From Pseudomonas fluorescens (GTDB lineage: Bacteria; Pseudomonadota; Gammaproteobacteria; Pseudomonadales; Pseudomonadaceae): DNA of 64,000 nt. The translations under genes were made by a program, and so were the position numbers. A model generated the notes under the pieces. It was not told where the DNA came from. It did not search any database and was given only the letters and a program-made list of their open reading frames with translations. Position 1 is the first letter of the stretch; each line of letters starts with the position of its first letter. This document shows, in pieces, positions 1 to 8,566 of the stretch. Where the stretch lies: positions 4,400,501-4,464,500 of the forward strand of contig NZ_CP012830.1 in assembly GCF_001307155.1 (NCBI RefSeq), in the 5' to 3' direction.

Positions 1-148
1 AACGGTCGAACATTTCACCGAAGGCGTCTGAATTCAATTCCGGCAGCGGTTCCGCATATTGACGTAACAGAGGGGCAATAGTGGTTCTCGCAACAGTGCT
101 GCGCGGACCGTAAAGTTTTTCCAGCAGTTTTTGCGAAGGAGAGGTCAT
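1..148 (-). CDS. Erythromycin-esterase-like protein, N-terminus only
   Basis: The reading frame starts at an ATG on the minus strand (complement of 146-148) and runs off the left edge, so only about 49 residues are visible. The segment reading AEPLPELNSDAFGEMFDR resembles the N-terminus of the erythromycin esterase / succinoglycan-biosynthesis family, where a PLP-D/E-x-x-AFG-x-x-x-DR stretch precedes the first catalytic motif. In soil bacteria such genes often sit in stress islands beside phosphoribosyltransferases and P-type ATPases, which fits the neighbours to the right. The catalytic part is outside the window, so the family call is an inference from a short match and the function is unproven. 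Confidence 0.45.
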   Translation of the reverse strand, partial: MTSPSQKLLEKLYGPRSTVARTTIAPLLRQYAEPLPELNSDAFGEMFDR

Positions 149-453
149 GAGCGTCGTCCCTATCAAGAGGAGGGGTTAACCGACGTGCAGCCCGCTGGGC
201 TGCCTCTTTGATTATTCCTACACCTTGGTCCAGACGATTCATTGAGTTTCGTCAACAAAGGCTGCAATGCCCCAGGAGAACGTGTCTGGATCGCGCGTCC
301 GCAGGCTGCTGAAGATGACCTGACGCGATGTGCGTGATGTGCGTTGCGGACTTGAGTGGCGCAGCGCGCGCCAGCACTTGTAAATGGCTAGCGTCTGACT
401 AGGCTCCATTCAGGTTTAAATCGTTCGACAGTCTCTTTTCAGAGGGAGCTGAG
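149..453. promoter_or_regulatory. Divergent intergenic region between esterase-like gene and cytochrome-porin gene
   Basis: There is no convincing gene in these 305 bases. A short stem-loop, GCAGCCC-gct-GGGCTGC, lies at 187-203. A possible sigma70 promoter for the rightward cytochrome gene is TTGTAA at 378-383 and TAGGCT at 400-405 with a 16-base spacer. A degenerate Anr-like palindrome, TTGAG-TTTC-GTCAA, at about 243-256 has one mismatch in each half and could serve the leftward gene. All three are weak on sequence alone. Confidence 0.3.
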
Positions 454-1872
454 ATGAATGTGAAGGACGGCGAAGCAGGCGGGATGAAGTCGGTGGCGCA
501 GTCGTTTTTTTCCGGGTCAGCTTTTTTAACCACATTACTCCGGCGACCGGGCACCCTGCTGGTGGCGTTATCAGTGCTGCTGTTTTGTCAGTCAGCGCAG
601 GCCTTGCCTTCCTTTGCACGCCAAACCGGACAAAGTTGCATTGCCTGCCATGCCGGCGGGCAATTTCCCGAGCTGACACCTTATGGGCGTCTGTTCAAGC
701 TGACGGGGTACACCAACGGCGTACAAACCAACCCCCTGGCCGCGATGATCGTCGGCGATTTCACCTCGACGCGTAACAACAGCGACGGTGCGGGCAGCTC
801 GATTTCACCCAAAGACAAGCAATTCATCATTGATTTCGGCAGCGTGTTCCTCGGTGGAAAAATCACTGACGTTATCGGCGGCTTTGCCCAATTCACCTAC
901 AGCTCCTATGACCACCAGGACGCCTCGGGTAATTGGGTCAGTCACCTGGGCTCGGACAACTTTGACCTGCGTTATGCAGACAGCCGGCTGGATGCCTCAC
1001 GAGATGTCATCTGGGGCGTCACATTGCATAACAACCCCACGGTTCAGGATGTCTGGAACAGCACGCCTGCGTGGGGCTATCCGTATGTCAGTTCAACCCT
1101 GGGCGCCTTTGGCGGGGTCCCTGCCTCGACGCTGATCGAGGGGGGATTGGCTCAACAGGTGGCGGGTATCGGTGCCTATGTTTATTTGAACAAGTCGTTG
1201 TATCTGGAGCTGACTTCCTACCAGACCGCCAAAGACACATGGCAGTTTCTGAGCCTGGGCAACAAGAAGGGCGACACCTACCATCCGTTGACGTACATGG
1301 ATGGCTCAAGCCCTTATGCACGGCTGGCCTATACCTACGAATGGGGGGCCCAAAACGTGATGCTGGGGGCCTTTGCGATGAATGCCAAAATTCTGCCCCT
1401 GGACGACTCCAACAATCCGATCCATGGCCAGGGCAGTACCGAGTACCGGGACGTAGGCTTCGATGGCCAGTATCAGTACCTCCTTGAGCCCCATACTTTC
1501 ACGGCACAGATACGTTATGTCAGGGAAGAAATCAGGGATGGCACCCAGACCCTCTTCGACGGACCTGCAACCCTGCGATCCTTCAAACTGAAGGGCAGTT
1601 ATGTGTACGGTGGCAAGTATGGTGCGAGCCTGGCGTATACCAATGTCAATGGCAGCTCGGATGCCACGGCGTACCCGGACAGCGCCAGTTTTTCACCCGA
1701 TACACAAATGTGGACGCCAGAGGTGTTCTGGTTACCGATGCAGAACCTCAGGGTCGGGCTCCAATACAACTATTTCACCCGCTATTTGGGCGCAACGAAC
1801 AACTATGACGGCAATGGCCGTGATGCCAGCGAAAACGACACCACCTATCTTTATATGTGGTACGCGTTTTGA
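454..1872 (+). CDS. Cyc2-like fused monoheme cytochrome c / outer-membrane beta-barrel
   Basis: The 472-aa protein has an N-terminal signal segment ending near SAQA, then the mature start LPSFARQTGQSCIACHAG with a single CxxCH heme motif. About 400 residues of alternating aromatic/polar beta-strand sequence follow, ending in MWYAF, the terminal Phe typical of outer-membrane barrels. A heme site with the ARQTG-x-x-C-x-x-CH context, fused to a barrel, is the architecture of Cyc2, the outer-membrane cytochrome-porin of iron oxidisers. AGAGGGAGCT precedes the ATG at 454; a second in-frame ATG at 484 is also possible. The c4-type lipoprotein gene follows after 25 bases, so the pair may form an electron path across the envelope. 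The electron donor or acceptor cannot be deduced. Confidence 0.7.
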   Translation: MNVKDGEAGGMKSVAQSFFSGSAFLTTLLRRPGTLLVALSVLLFCQSAQALPSFARQTGQSCIACHAGGQFPELTPYGRLFKLTGYTNGVQTNPLAAMIVGDFTSTRNNSDGAGSSISPKDKQFIIDFGSVFLGGKITDVIGGFAQFTYSSYDHQDASGNWVSHLGSDNFDLRYADSRLDASRDVIWGVTLHNNPTVQDVWNSTPAWGYPYVSSTLGAFGGVPASTLIEGGLAQQVAGIGAYVYLNKSLYLELTSYQTAKDTWQFLSLGNKKGDTYHPLTYMDGSSPYARLAYTYEWGAQNVMLGAFAMNAKILPLDDSNNPIHGQGSTEYRDVGFDGQYQYLLEPHTFTAQIRYVREEIRDGTQTLFDGPATLRSFKLKGSYVYGGKYGASLAYTNVNGSSDATAYPDSASFSPDTQMWTPEVFWLPMQNLRVGLQYNYFTRYLGATNNYDGNGRDASENDTTYLYMWYAF

Positions 1873-1897
1873 TCAGTTGAACGCAGGGGCGTAGACC

Positions 1898-2557
1898 ATG
1901 AACGCAACGGGCATGAAGAGTACTTTCAATCGATCGCATTTATTGCTTGCCCTCTGCGTGGTTGCGCTCACGGGCTGCACCGGTACGACCGAACAGGCCT
2001 CGGAAAAAACCTCGCCGATGTCCGGCATCGCCATGGTCGACAAGGTTTGCTCCATGTGCCACGGATTGACGGGGGAGTCGGTCTCACCGATGTTTCCCAA
2101 GCTGGCCGGCCAGCAAAAAGAGTACCTGAAGCTGCAACTGACTGACTTCAAGGGCCATGTCCGCAGCGATAAAACCGGGACCCAGTACATGTGGGGATTT
2201 ACCCATTTGACAGAGACCCAGATCAGCGAACTGGCGGACTATTTTTCCAGCCAGAGCCCCATGAAGGCTGACGCCGACAAGTTTGATCCACGCGGCGAAT
2301 TGATCTTCCGCAAGGGCTTGCCTGGCTCGGGCGTCGCCCAGTGCAGCTCCTGCCATGGTGCCGAGGGCCAGGGCAATGGCCAGTTTCCGCGCCTGGCAGG
2401 TCAACATGCCGAGTATATGATCCGCCAGCTCAAGGTGTTCCAGCAGACCGACCAGCGCCCGCGTGGCGAGCTGATGAAGCAGGTCACTCATTCCCTGTCT
2501 GACGAAGATGCCGCCTCTGTCGCGCATTACATTGCGACACTCGGGGCAAAAAAATGA
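1898..2557 (+). CDS. c4-type diheme cytochrome c lipoprotein
   Basis: The 219-aa protein has a lipoprotein signal (hydrophobic stretch, then LTGC near residue 27) and two class I cytochrome c domains, each with a heme motif: CSMCHG in the first half and CSSCHG in the second. Repeated FPKLAGQ / FPRLAGQ segments after each motif are the hallmark of the c4 family. It is probably a lipid-anchored periplasmic electron shuttle. It lies 25 bases after the cytochrome-porin gene and is very likely cotranscribed, which makes it the natural periplasmic partner of that protein. A second ATG at 1913 gives a shorter signal peptide and is an alternative start. Confidence 0.85.
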   Translation: MNATGMKSTFNRSHLLLALCVVALTGCTGTTEQASEKTSPMSGIAMVDKVCSMCHGLTGESVSPMFPKLAGQQKEYLKLQLTDFKGHVRSDKTGTQYMWGFTHLTETQISELADYFSSQSPMKADADKFDPRGELIFRKGLPGSGVAQCSSCHGAEGQGNGQFPRLAGQHAEYMIRQLKVFQQTDQRPRGELMKQVTHSLSDEDAASVAHYIATLGAKK

Positions 2558-2621
2558 GGGCCTTCGCGGCACCGGCGATGAGCCTGAGGGCACGTCGCGG
2601 TTCCAGGCCTTCAGGCACTGT

Positions 2622-2635
2622 CTGATCTATATCAA
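2622..2635. promoter_or_regulatory. Anr/FNR-like box upstream of polX
   Basis: CTGAT-CTAT-ATCAA differs from the consensus TTGAT-N4-ATCAA at one position. Its centre is about 68 bases before the polX start codon. A class II start site 41-42 bases downstream would fall near 2670, leaving a short leader. That geometry supports oxygen- or NO-responsive control of polX, but no strong -10 hexamer is obvious. Confidence 0.45.
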
Positions 2636-2696
2636 TGACCGTGTGGCGGGATCGGCAATCCTGATCCAGTGACCTCCACTGAGTCAGGATTGCGCC

Positions 2697-4499
2697 ATGA
2701 AGCTCACTGCGGCACCGCTTCCAGATCCGTTGCCAACCTCACCCTCTTCATCGGCCAAGGTCGGGCAGGCGATCGGCAATGATCAAATCGCTGCGATTTT
2801 TGACGATATCGCCGATCTGCTGGAAATCGAGGACGCCAATCCCTTCCGTATCCGCGCTTACCGCAATGCCGCGCGAACCCTGAGGGCTTTGACCTTTGAG
2901 GTCGCGAAGCTGATCGTGCGGGGTGAACCGCTGCCCAAACTCACGGGCATTGGGGTCGACCTTGCCGGCAAGATCAACGAAATCGTCACCACCGGCGATT
3001 GCGCTCTGCGCCAACGCCTGCGCACGACATTGCCCTTGGGGCTGGTCGAGCTGCTTTCCATTGCCGGGCTGGGGCCCAAACGCGTTAAACACCTTTATCA
3101 CGACCTGGGCATCGAAACCGCGCAGCAACTGTGTCAGGCGGCTAAAGACGGACGCATTCGCCATCTGCCTGGCTTCGGCGAAAAGATGGAGGCCCGACTG
3201 TTGAACGCCGCGCAGAAGGGCATCGGCAGGGACCGCCGGTTGCCATTGGCCTTTGTGGCGCCGCTGGCCCAGCGACTGACCGAGTACCTGCAGCAGCTGC
3301 CAGGCGTTGAGGCAGCCACGGTTGCCGGCAGCTTGCGACGGATGCGCGACACCATCGGCGATATCGATATTCTGGTGGCCGCGGCACCGTCGGTGGACGT
3401 TACGGCGCACTTTATCCAGCATCCGGACATTGCCACTGTGCTGGCGCAGGGTCGCACCCGTACCAGCGTGATACTGGGCACCGGCATGCAAGTGGATCTG
3501 CGGGTGGTCGAGCCGGCGGTCTATGGCGCCGCCCTGGTGTATTTCACCGGCAGCAAAGCGCATAACATCGCGATTCGCCAACGGGCTCAGAAGCAAGGTC
3601 TCAAGCTCAGTGAATATGGCCTCTTCAGGGCAAAAAAATGTGTGGCCAGCACCACCGAAGATTCCGTTTACCAGGCGCTGGGGCTGGAATGGATGACACC
3701 GGAACTGCGCGAGAATCGCGGTGAGATTGCCGCGGCAGAGGCAGGTCATTTACCCAGGCTGATCGAGTTGAGTGACCTCAAGGGCGATTTGCATGCTCAC
3801 ACCCGCGCCTCGGATGGGGGCAACAGCCTGGAAGAGATGGCATTTGCCGCGCGGGAGGCCGGGCTGGACTATCTGGCGATTACCGAGCATTCGCGGTCCC
3901 TCAGAGTGGCCCATGGCCTGGATGCCGACCGGCTGCTCAAGCACATCGACCAGATCGATGCGCTCAACAGCCGCTTGCGGGGCGTGACCTTGCTCAAGGG
4001 CATCGAGGTGGACATTCTCGAAGACGGTAGCCTGGACCTGCCGGACGATATCCTCGGGCGCCTGGACCTGGTGGTCGGCGCCGTACACAGCCATTTCGGC
4101 CTGACGTTGCGTCAGCAGACCCAACGCTTGCTCAGGGCCATGGATCATCGCTATTTCACGATTCTGGCGCACCCGTTGTGCCGGTTGATCAATGAGCGCG
4201 ACCCGCTGAACCTGGATCTGCCGGTCATCATCAAGGCGGCCCGGCAGCGTGGTTGCTGCCTGGAACTCAATGCGCAGCCGCAACGCATGGACCTGTTCGA
4301 CCTGCAGTGCCGCTACGCCAAGGATGAAGGGGTGCTCATTGCCATCAACTCGGATGCGCATCGCACCGTTGACTTTGCCTATTTGCAGTATGGAATCGCT
4401 CAGGCACGGCGTGCCTGGCTGGAAAAAACCGACGTGCTCAACACCCGTCCCCTGAAGGAACTCAAGGCGTTCCTGAGCGCCTGTTCTGCCCGGGGATAA
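2697..4499 (+). CDS. polX: Family X DNA polymerase / 3'-5' exonuclease PolX
   Basis: The 600-aa protein has the usual bacterial PolX layout. An N-terminal helix-hairpin-helix region carries PKLTGIGVDLAGKI and LPGFGEKME. The nucleotidyltransferase palm has the metal motif GSLRR...GDIDILV (about residues 211-227). A C-terminal PHP domain has DLHAHTRASDG, AITEHS and late HP/SDAH motifs that bind metals for exonuclease activity. PolX fills short gaps in base-excision repair. Its place among stress genes suggests repair of oxidative or nitrosative damage. The start at 2697 is preceded by AGGA and an Anr-like box. The P-type ATPase gene follows on the same strand after 57 bases. Confidence 0.93.
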   Translation: MKLTAAPLPDPLPTSPSSSAKVGQAIGNDQIAAIFDDIADLLEIEDANPFRIRAYRNAARTLRALTFEVAKLIVRGEPLPKLTGIGVDLAGKINEIVTTGDCALRQRLRTTLPLGLVELLSIAGLGPKRVKHLYHDLGIETAQQLCQAAKDGRIRHLPGFGEKMEARLLNAAQKGIGRDRRLPLAFVAPLAQRLTEYLQQLPGVEAATVAGSLRRMRDTIGDIDILVAAAPSVDVTAHFIQHPDIATVLAQGRTRTSVILGTGMQVDLRVVEPAVYGAALVYFTGSKAHNIAIRQRAQKQGLKLSEYGLFRAKKCVASTTEDSVYQALGLEWMTPELRENRGEIAAAEAGHLPRLIELSDLKGDLHAHTRASDGGNSLEEMAFAAREAGLDYLAITEHSRSLRVAHGLDADRLLKHIDQIDALNSRLRGVTLLKGIEVDILEDGSLDLPDDILGRLDLVVGAVHSHFGLTLRQQTQRLLRAMDHRYFTILAHPLCRLINERDPLNLDLPVIIKAARQRGCCLELNAQPQRMDLFDLQCRYAKDEGVLIAINSDAHRTVDFAYLQYGIAQARRAWLEKTDVLNTRPLKELKAFLSACSARG

Positions 4500-4556
4500 A
4501 TGGCTATTGATGAGGATTGAAGTGGGCGATTCCTTTTCACCACCCATGGCGCCCAG

Positions 4557-7265
4557 ATGAACATTCATCAGCAGTCGGTCGCCGAGGCTCTGGCCAGCAT
4601 TCACACCACGGCCCAGGGATTGTCTTCTGACGAGGCTCGGCGGCGCTTGCAGCAGTTCGGGCCAAACCGCGTTGCACCGGCCAAGCGTCGCAACCGGTTG
4701 TGGGCGCTGCTCGCAGAGTTCGCTCAATTGTTCTCCATTGTGCTGTGGATCGCAGCACTGCTGTCCTTTGCGGTCGAGTGGCAAGTGCCGGGGCAGGGAA
4801 TGGGGCGCCTGGGCGTGGCGATTGTTGCGGTCATCCTGATTAGTGGGCTGTTTTCGTACTGGCAGGAATACCGTATCGAAAAGGCCTTGAGTGCCTTGAT
4901 CAAGCTACTGCCACAACAGGTGCAAGTGCAGCGTGATGGAACCGTCCGGGCGATTGCCATTGATGAGCTGGTGCCCGGCGACCTGATGCTGTTAAGCGAA
5001 GGCGACAGTGTCCCGGCCGATGGCCGACTGATCGAAGCCAGCGGTATGCGGGTCAATAACGCCACGATTACCGGCGAGTCCTCTGCTGAAACCCGGGATG
5101 CTGGTGCCTGTGAGAGCGACGACCGGCTGCATGCCCGAAACATTGTGCTGGCCGGGACATCAATCATTTCGGGCAAAGGCCTCGCCGTGGTGTTTGCCAC
5201 AGGCGTACAGACCGAGTTCGGGCGTATCGCCCATCTGACCGAAGTCAGTGGTGACGAGACCTCGCCATTGCGTCTGCAGATCATCCGTCTGAGTCGCAGT
5301 ATTCTGGCGCTTTCACTGGGTATCAGTGTGCTGTTCTTCTTTCTGGGTAGCCTGTTCGGCGTGCCGTTCTGGGAGGACTTCATTTTTGCCATCGGCCTGA
5401 TCGTGGCCATGGTGCCTGAGGGGCTCTTGCCAACGTTGACCCTTGCACTGGTGCTGGCCACCCAGCGGATGGCTCGCCACCAGGTGTTGATTCGTCACTT
5501 GCCCTGTGTGGAGGCGCTCGGGTCCGTGACCGTGATTTGTACCGACAAGACCGGGACACTGACCCAGAATCGAATGACCGTGCAGGCTGCGTGGCTGGAT
5601 GGCAATGAGTACCCGGACGTCGAACACGACCTGTCCTCCGCGTTGTGTACGGCGAACCTGCCTTTTTTTTGGGCGGCCGGGCTTTGTCACAACTTGCATC
5701 TCACAGGGCAGGGTGAGGCACAGACCTACTGCGGCGACCCGATGGAACAGGCGTTAGTGCAATTGGCCAGGCCACAGATAGCGCAGTGGAGTGAGGCGCA
5801 GCGTGTTGGCGAGTTGCCTTTCGACCCCCGTCGTATGTGCATGTCTGTGGTCTACGACTTTCCCGAGGGACGGGTGTTGCTGTGTAAAGGGGCCTTGGAG
5901 AAAGTGCTGCCACTTTGTGAGTCAACCTGGCATTCGCAGCGAGCAGAGCCGCTTTCTGCCGAGATGAGGGCGAACATCCTGGCGTCGCAAGAGAACATGG
6001 CCGACCGAGGATTACGCGTGTTGGCATTGGCCTGGCGCTGGTTGGCGCCGGGGCAGGAGCCTTGCGAGCAAGGCTTGGTATTGGCGGGGTTGGCAGGTCT
6101 GCAGGATCCACCCAGGCCGCAAGTGCCTGCGGCGGTAACGGCCTGTCGGCAAGCCGGCATCAAAATCGTCATGGTCACTGGCGATCATCCGCATACCGCT
6201 GTCGCCATTGCCCGGCAAATCGGTCTGGTAACCGTTGCGGCACCGCTGGTGCTCAGCGGCGAGCAGATCACGCATTTGTCGCCAACCCAGCTGTTGCTGG
6301 AGCTCGACGCCCCACAAATCATCTGTGCGCGTATCTCGGCGGATCAGAAACTGCGTATTGTCACGGCACTTAAAGACAAGGGCGAGATTGTTGCAGTAAC
6401 GGGGGATGGGGTTAACGATGCACCGGCACTCAAGAGTGCTCATGTCGGGATTGCCATGGGCCTGTCGGGCACTGATGTCGCCAGGGAAGCGGCGGACATG
6501 GTGCTGCTGGACGACAACTTTGCGAGCATCGCTTACGCCATCTCGGAAGGCCGGGCGGTCTTCGACAATATCCGCAAGTTCCTGACTTATATTCTGGCCC
6601 ACAACATGGCCGAGCTGATTCCCTATCTGGCTTTCGCGCTCGTCAGGGTTCCCCTGGCGCTCACGCCCCTGCAAATGTTAGCCATCGACATGGGAACCGA
6701 TTCATTGACGGCGCTGGGGCTTGGGGTCGAGCGCGCTGATCCTGAGATCATGCGCAGGCCTCCACGGCCTCCTGCGCAACGCCTGTTCAATCTGGCCCTG
6801 GCATTGCGCGGGTATCTGGTGCTGGGACTGATTGAGGCACTGGGCACGTTGGCCGCGTTCTTTTTTGTGCTGACACGGGGAGGCTGGGCATGGGGGCAGG
6901 CATTGGCGTTCGATGACCCGCTCTATTTGCAGGGAACGACTGCCAGCCTCATTGCGATTGTTGTTTTACAGATCGTCAATGTCTTCATGTGCCGCAGTGC
7001 CAGCCGCTCGTGCCTGCAAACCGGGCTGCGGGGCAATCGCCTGATCATGTGGGGGGTGTTGCTGGAGGTCCTGCTGATCCTGCTGTTCGCCTATACATCA
7101 TGGGGCAACCGGTTGCTGGGGACGGCTCCGGTTTCCGGGCAGGTCTGGGTGTTTTTAATACCGTTCGCACTGGCGTTGATCGTGCTGGAAGAGTTTCGCA
7201 AGTACCGGAGTCGCTGCCGGATATTGAAAAAGGCAGCGCACCCCGTCGACCCTCCCGTCAGGTGA
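4557..7265 (+). CDS. Type II (P2-like) cation-transporting P-type ATPase
   Basis: The 902-aa membrane pump has all core P-type motifs: TGES at residues 172-175 (actuator), PEGL at 287-290 in the fourth membrane helix, the phosphorylation motif DKTGT at 330-334, and GDGVNDAP from residue 616. The N-terminal cation-ATPase domain and about ten membrane helices place it with the Ca2+/Na+-type pumps rather than the CPx heavy-metal pumps. PEGLLPTLTLAL resembles both Ca2+ and Na+/K+ families, so the ion is undetermined. Related pumps are part of Anr-controlled low-oxygen regulons in Pseudomonas. It probably forms a transcription unit with polX. The RBS before the ATG is weak. Confidence 0.88.
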   Translation: MNIHQQSVAEALASIHTTAQGLSSDEARRRLQQFGPNRVAPAKRRNRLWALLAEFAQLFSIVLWIAALLSFAVEWQVPGQGMGRLGVAIVAVILISGLFSYWQEYRIEKALSALIKLLPQQVQVQRDGTVRAIAIDELVPGDLMLLSEGDSVPADGRLIEASGMRVNNATITGESSAETRDAGACESDDRLHARNIVLAGTSIISGKGLAVVFATGVQTEFGRIAHLTEVSGDETSPLRLQIIRLSRSILALSLGISVLFFFLGSLFGVPFWEDFIFAIGLIVAMVPEGLLPTLTLALVLATQRMARHQVLIRHLPCVEALGSVTVICTDKTGTLTQNRMTVQAAWLDGNEYPDVEHDLSSALCTANLPFFWAAGLCHNLHLTGQGEAQTYCGDPMEQALVQLARPQIAQWSEAQRVGELPFDPRRMCMSVVYDFPEGRVLLCKGALEKVLPLCESTWHSQRAEPLSAEMRANILASQENMADRGLRVLALAWRWLAPGQEPCEQGLVLAGLAGLQDPPRPQVPAAVTACRQAGIKIVMVTGDHPHTAVAIARQIGLVTVAAPLVLSGEQITHLSPTQLLLELDAPQIICARISADQKLRIVTALKDKGEIVAVTGDGVNDAPALKSAHVGIAMGLSGTDVAREAADMVLLDDNFASIAYAISEGRAVFDNIRKFLTYILAHNMAELIPYLAFALVRVPLALTPLQMLAIDMGTDSLTALGLGVERADPEIMRRPPRPPAQRLFNLALALRGYLVLGLIEALGTLAAFFFVLTRGGWAWGQALAFDDPLYLQGTTASLIAIVVLQIVNVFMCRSASRSCLQTGLRGNRLIMWGVLLEVLLILLFAYTSWGNRLLGTAPVSGQVWVFLIPFALALIVLEEFRKYRSRCRILKKAAHPVDPPVR

Positions 7266-7357
7266 TAAACGTTGGACGTTTGGGTCGATGAGGTAAGCCT
7301 TTGGCTGACGTCACAGCCGTTTCGGGGCTGCCAGACGTGGGCTCGTAGTTGTGCCTG

Positions 7358-7744
7358 TCAGTGTATGGGCCCCGAGGGAGTCCCCGGAACCAGGCGCCAC
7401 GCTTCAGGGCATTGGCGTATATAAGGGTAGTAGCCTTTGGCTGAAGGGCAGTAATACCAGCTTTGCGCAGGTGGGGGGGGGGGGGGCGCTGCCACCACGG
7501 GCGGGTTGGCCGGGTAGTAATAAACAGGGGGCGGGTAGTAGTAAACCGGGTAGGAGGGGTAGTAATACGGACCACGAAGGTACGCGCCTTCCCAGCCCAG
7601 TCCCAAGCCAAGACCGATGCCCCACCAGAACGGAGCGCCGATATGACCGCCTCCGTGTCGGTCGGCGTTGGCCGGTAATGCAAGGCACGTGGCGATCAGG
7701 ATTGCCCCTATCAGCGTGCAACTTTTTACCGAGTCGATGTTCAT
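7358..7744 (-). CDS. Tyr/Pro-rich exported protein with homopolymeric C tract
   Basis: The 128-aa protein has an N-terminal signal peptide ending ALPANA, a Gly-rich GIGLGLGLGWEG segment, a Tyr/Pro-rich stretch with YYYPPP repeats, and a conserved tail WYYCPSAKGYYPYIRQCPE. The tail, with two Cys, is common in small secreted Pseudomonas proteins of unknown function. Codons for six prolines contain 14 consecutive C on this strand. Loss or gain of one base would shift the frame before the conserved tail, so the ON state is the one sequenced here. Function unknown; an envelope or surface location is inferred. It reads leftward, convergent with the P-type ATPase gene. Confidence 0.75.
   Translation of the reverse strand: MNIDSVKSCTLIGAILIATCLALPANADRHGGGHIGAPFWWGIGLGLGLGWEGAYLRGPYYYPSYPVYYYPPPVYYYPANPPVVAAPPPPPPAQSWYYCPSAKGYYPYIRQCPEAWRLVPGTPSGPIH
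7473..7486. repeat. Homopolymeric G14 tract inside a coding region
   Basis: Fourteen consecutive G on the plus strand (14 C in the coding strand) encode part of a polyproline run in the Tyr/Pro-rich exported protein. Tracts of this length are prone to slipped-strand change or to sequencing error. A change not divisible by three removes the conserved Cys-containing C-terminus. Confidence 0.9.
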
Positions 7745-7775
7745 GATGTCTACTCAATAGCGCTGTGAGTAACGT

Positions 7776-8360
7776 TTACTGTTCGCCTGTTTCGTCCTGG
7801 TCGCCATCCATCCGGTGTTTGAACATGTGCATTGGCATCTGCCCACCGTCATGGCCGGAGAAACGGTGATGCATCACCGTCCAGAACAGGTCGAAAATGG
7901 TCTTTTGTTGAGGGTCCAGGACGTCGTAGAAGGTTTTGGTGCGCACCTGAGCCGCGTCCAGACGCGCCAACTGCGCCTGCATCCAGTTGGTTTGCGCACG
8001 CAAACGCTCTATCCCCCTGGCCATTCTTTGCGGTGTCGTTTGATCAATCAGGGCTTTCGGCGTGCTCGTTGCTTCAGCGGGTCCGGGCTTGTCCTTTTCC
8101 AGTTGCTGATTGGCATCCGCTATCACCCCCGCGGCCCATGTATCCCATGCTGACATTTGCTCCGGCTTGAGATTGAGCTTGCCCTTGAGATCATCCAGGG
8201 TCTGCTGTGTGTGTTTGACCCAGTCGAAATCCGAGTGACGACTGGACATCATGCCGCCGGGTGAAGACATGGGAGGGTAGGCAAACGTGTTGGTTGATGG
8301 CAACAGTAAGACGCTTGCCGTGATCAACAGGCATTGGCCGATCAAGCCTGATTTCTTCAT
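7776..8360 (-). CDS. Spy/CpxP-type (LTXXQ motif) periplasmic protein
   Basis: The 194-aa protein has a signal peptide ending near TFAYP and two helical repeats with LTXXQ-like motifs, LKPEQMSAW around residue 61 and LDPQQKTIF around residue 147. This is the Spy/CpxP fold: cradle-shaped periplasmic chaperones or stress sensors. The His/Met-rich C-terminus (HHRFSGHDGGQMPMHMFKH) could bind copper or another metal, which matches the copper genes downstream. AAGGAGCAGGAG directly precedes the ATG. An Anr-like box lies about 63-76 bases upstream. Confidence 0.8.
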   Translation of the reverse strand: MKKSGLIGQCLLITASVLLLPSTNTFAYPPMSSPGGMMSSRHSDFDWVKHTQQTLDDLKGKLNLKPEQMSAWDTWAAGVIADANQQLEKDKPGPAEATSTPKALIDQTTPQRMARGIERLRAQTNWMQAQLARLDAAQVRTKTFYDVLDPQQKTIFDLFWTVMHHRFSGHDGGQMPMHMFKHRMDGDQDETGEQ

Positions 8361-8422
8361 CTCCTGCTCCTTTCGATACCGTGGGGGGCAACTCGAGAAT
8401 AGGAGTCGGTCATAGGGAGAAT

Positions 8423-8436
8423 CTGATCCACATCAG
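8423..8436. promoter_or_regulatory. Anr/FNR-like box upstream of the Spy-like gene
   Basis: CTGAT-CCAC-ATCAG is a perfect palindrome with one mismatch per half-site to TTGAT-N4-ATCAA. On the minus strand a TATTCT hexamer at 8402-8397 lies at the right distance for a class II start near 8388, about 28 bases before the Spy-like start codon. The geometry makes this a better candidate than its consensus score alone suggests. Confidence 0.5.
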
Positions 8437-8523
8437 AAAACCGGCATACACACGGGCAAACGGATAGACGGGTTGCTAATAGGGGACGGTGTGTGTCCCG
8501 TCATAATGTTCGATGCAAAAAAA

Positions 8524-8547
8524 ACCTTGCCGGTTTCCCGGCAAGGT
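8524..8547 (-). terminator. Rho-independent terminator after hsp20
   Basis: A 10-bp perfect stem (ACCTTGCCGG / CCGGCAAGGT) with a 4-base loop lies just downstream of the Hsp20 stop codon. On the minus strand it is followed by a run of eight T, a textbook intrinsic terminator for leftward transcription. Confidence 0.85.
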
Positions 8548-8566
8548 GAGGAGGACGGTCATCGGT

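Noticed and set aside
4512..4525. TTGAT-GAGG-ATTGA before the P-type ATPase gene as an Anr box
   Set aside because: The right half has two mismatches, it is not a palindrome, and the ATPase gene can be transcribed from polX.
7258..7757. Alternative frames overlapping the Tyr/Pro-rich gene
   Set aside because: They lack signal peptides or RBSs in the reading used. They are relevant only as products of slippage in the G tract.
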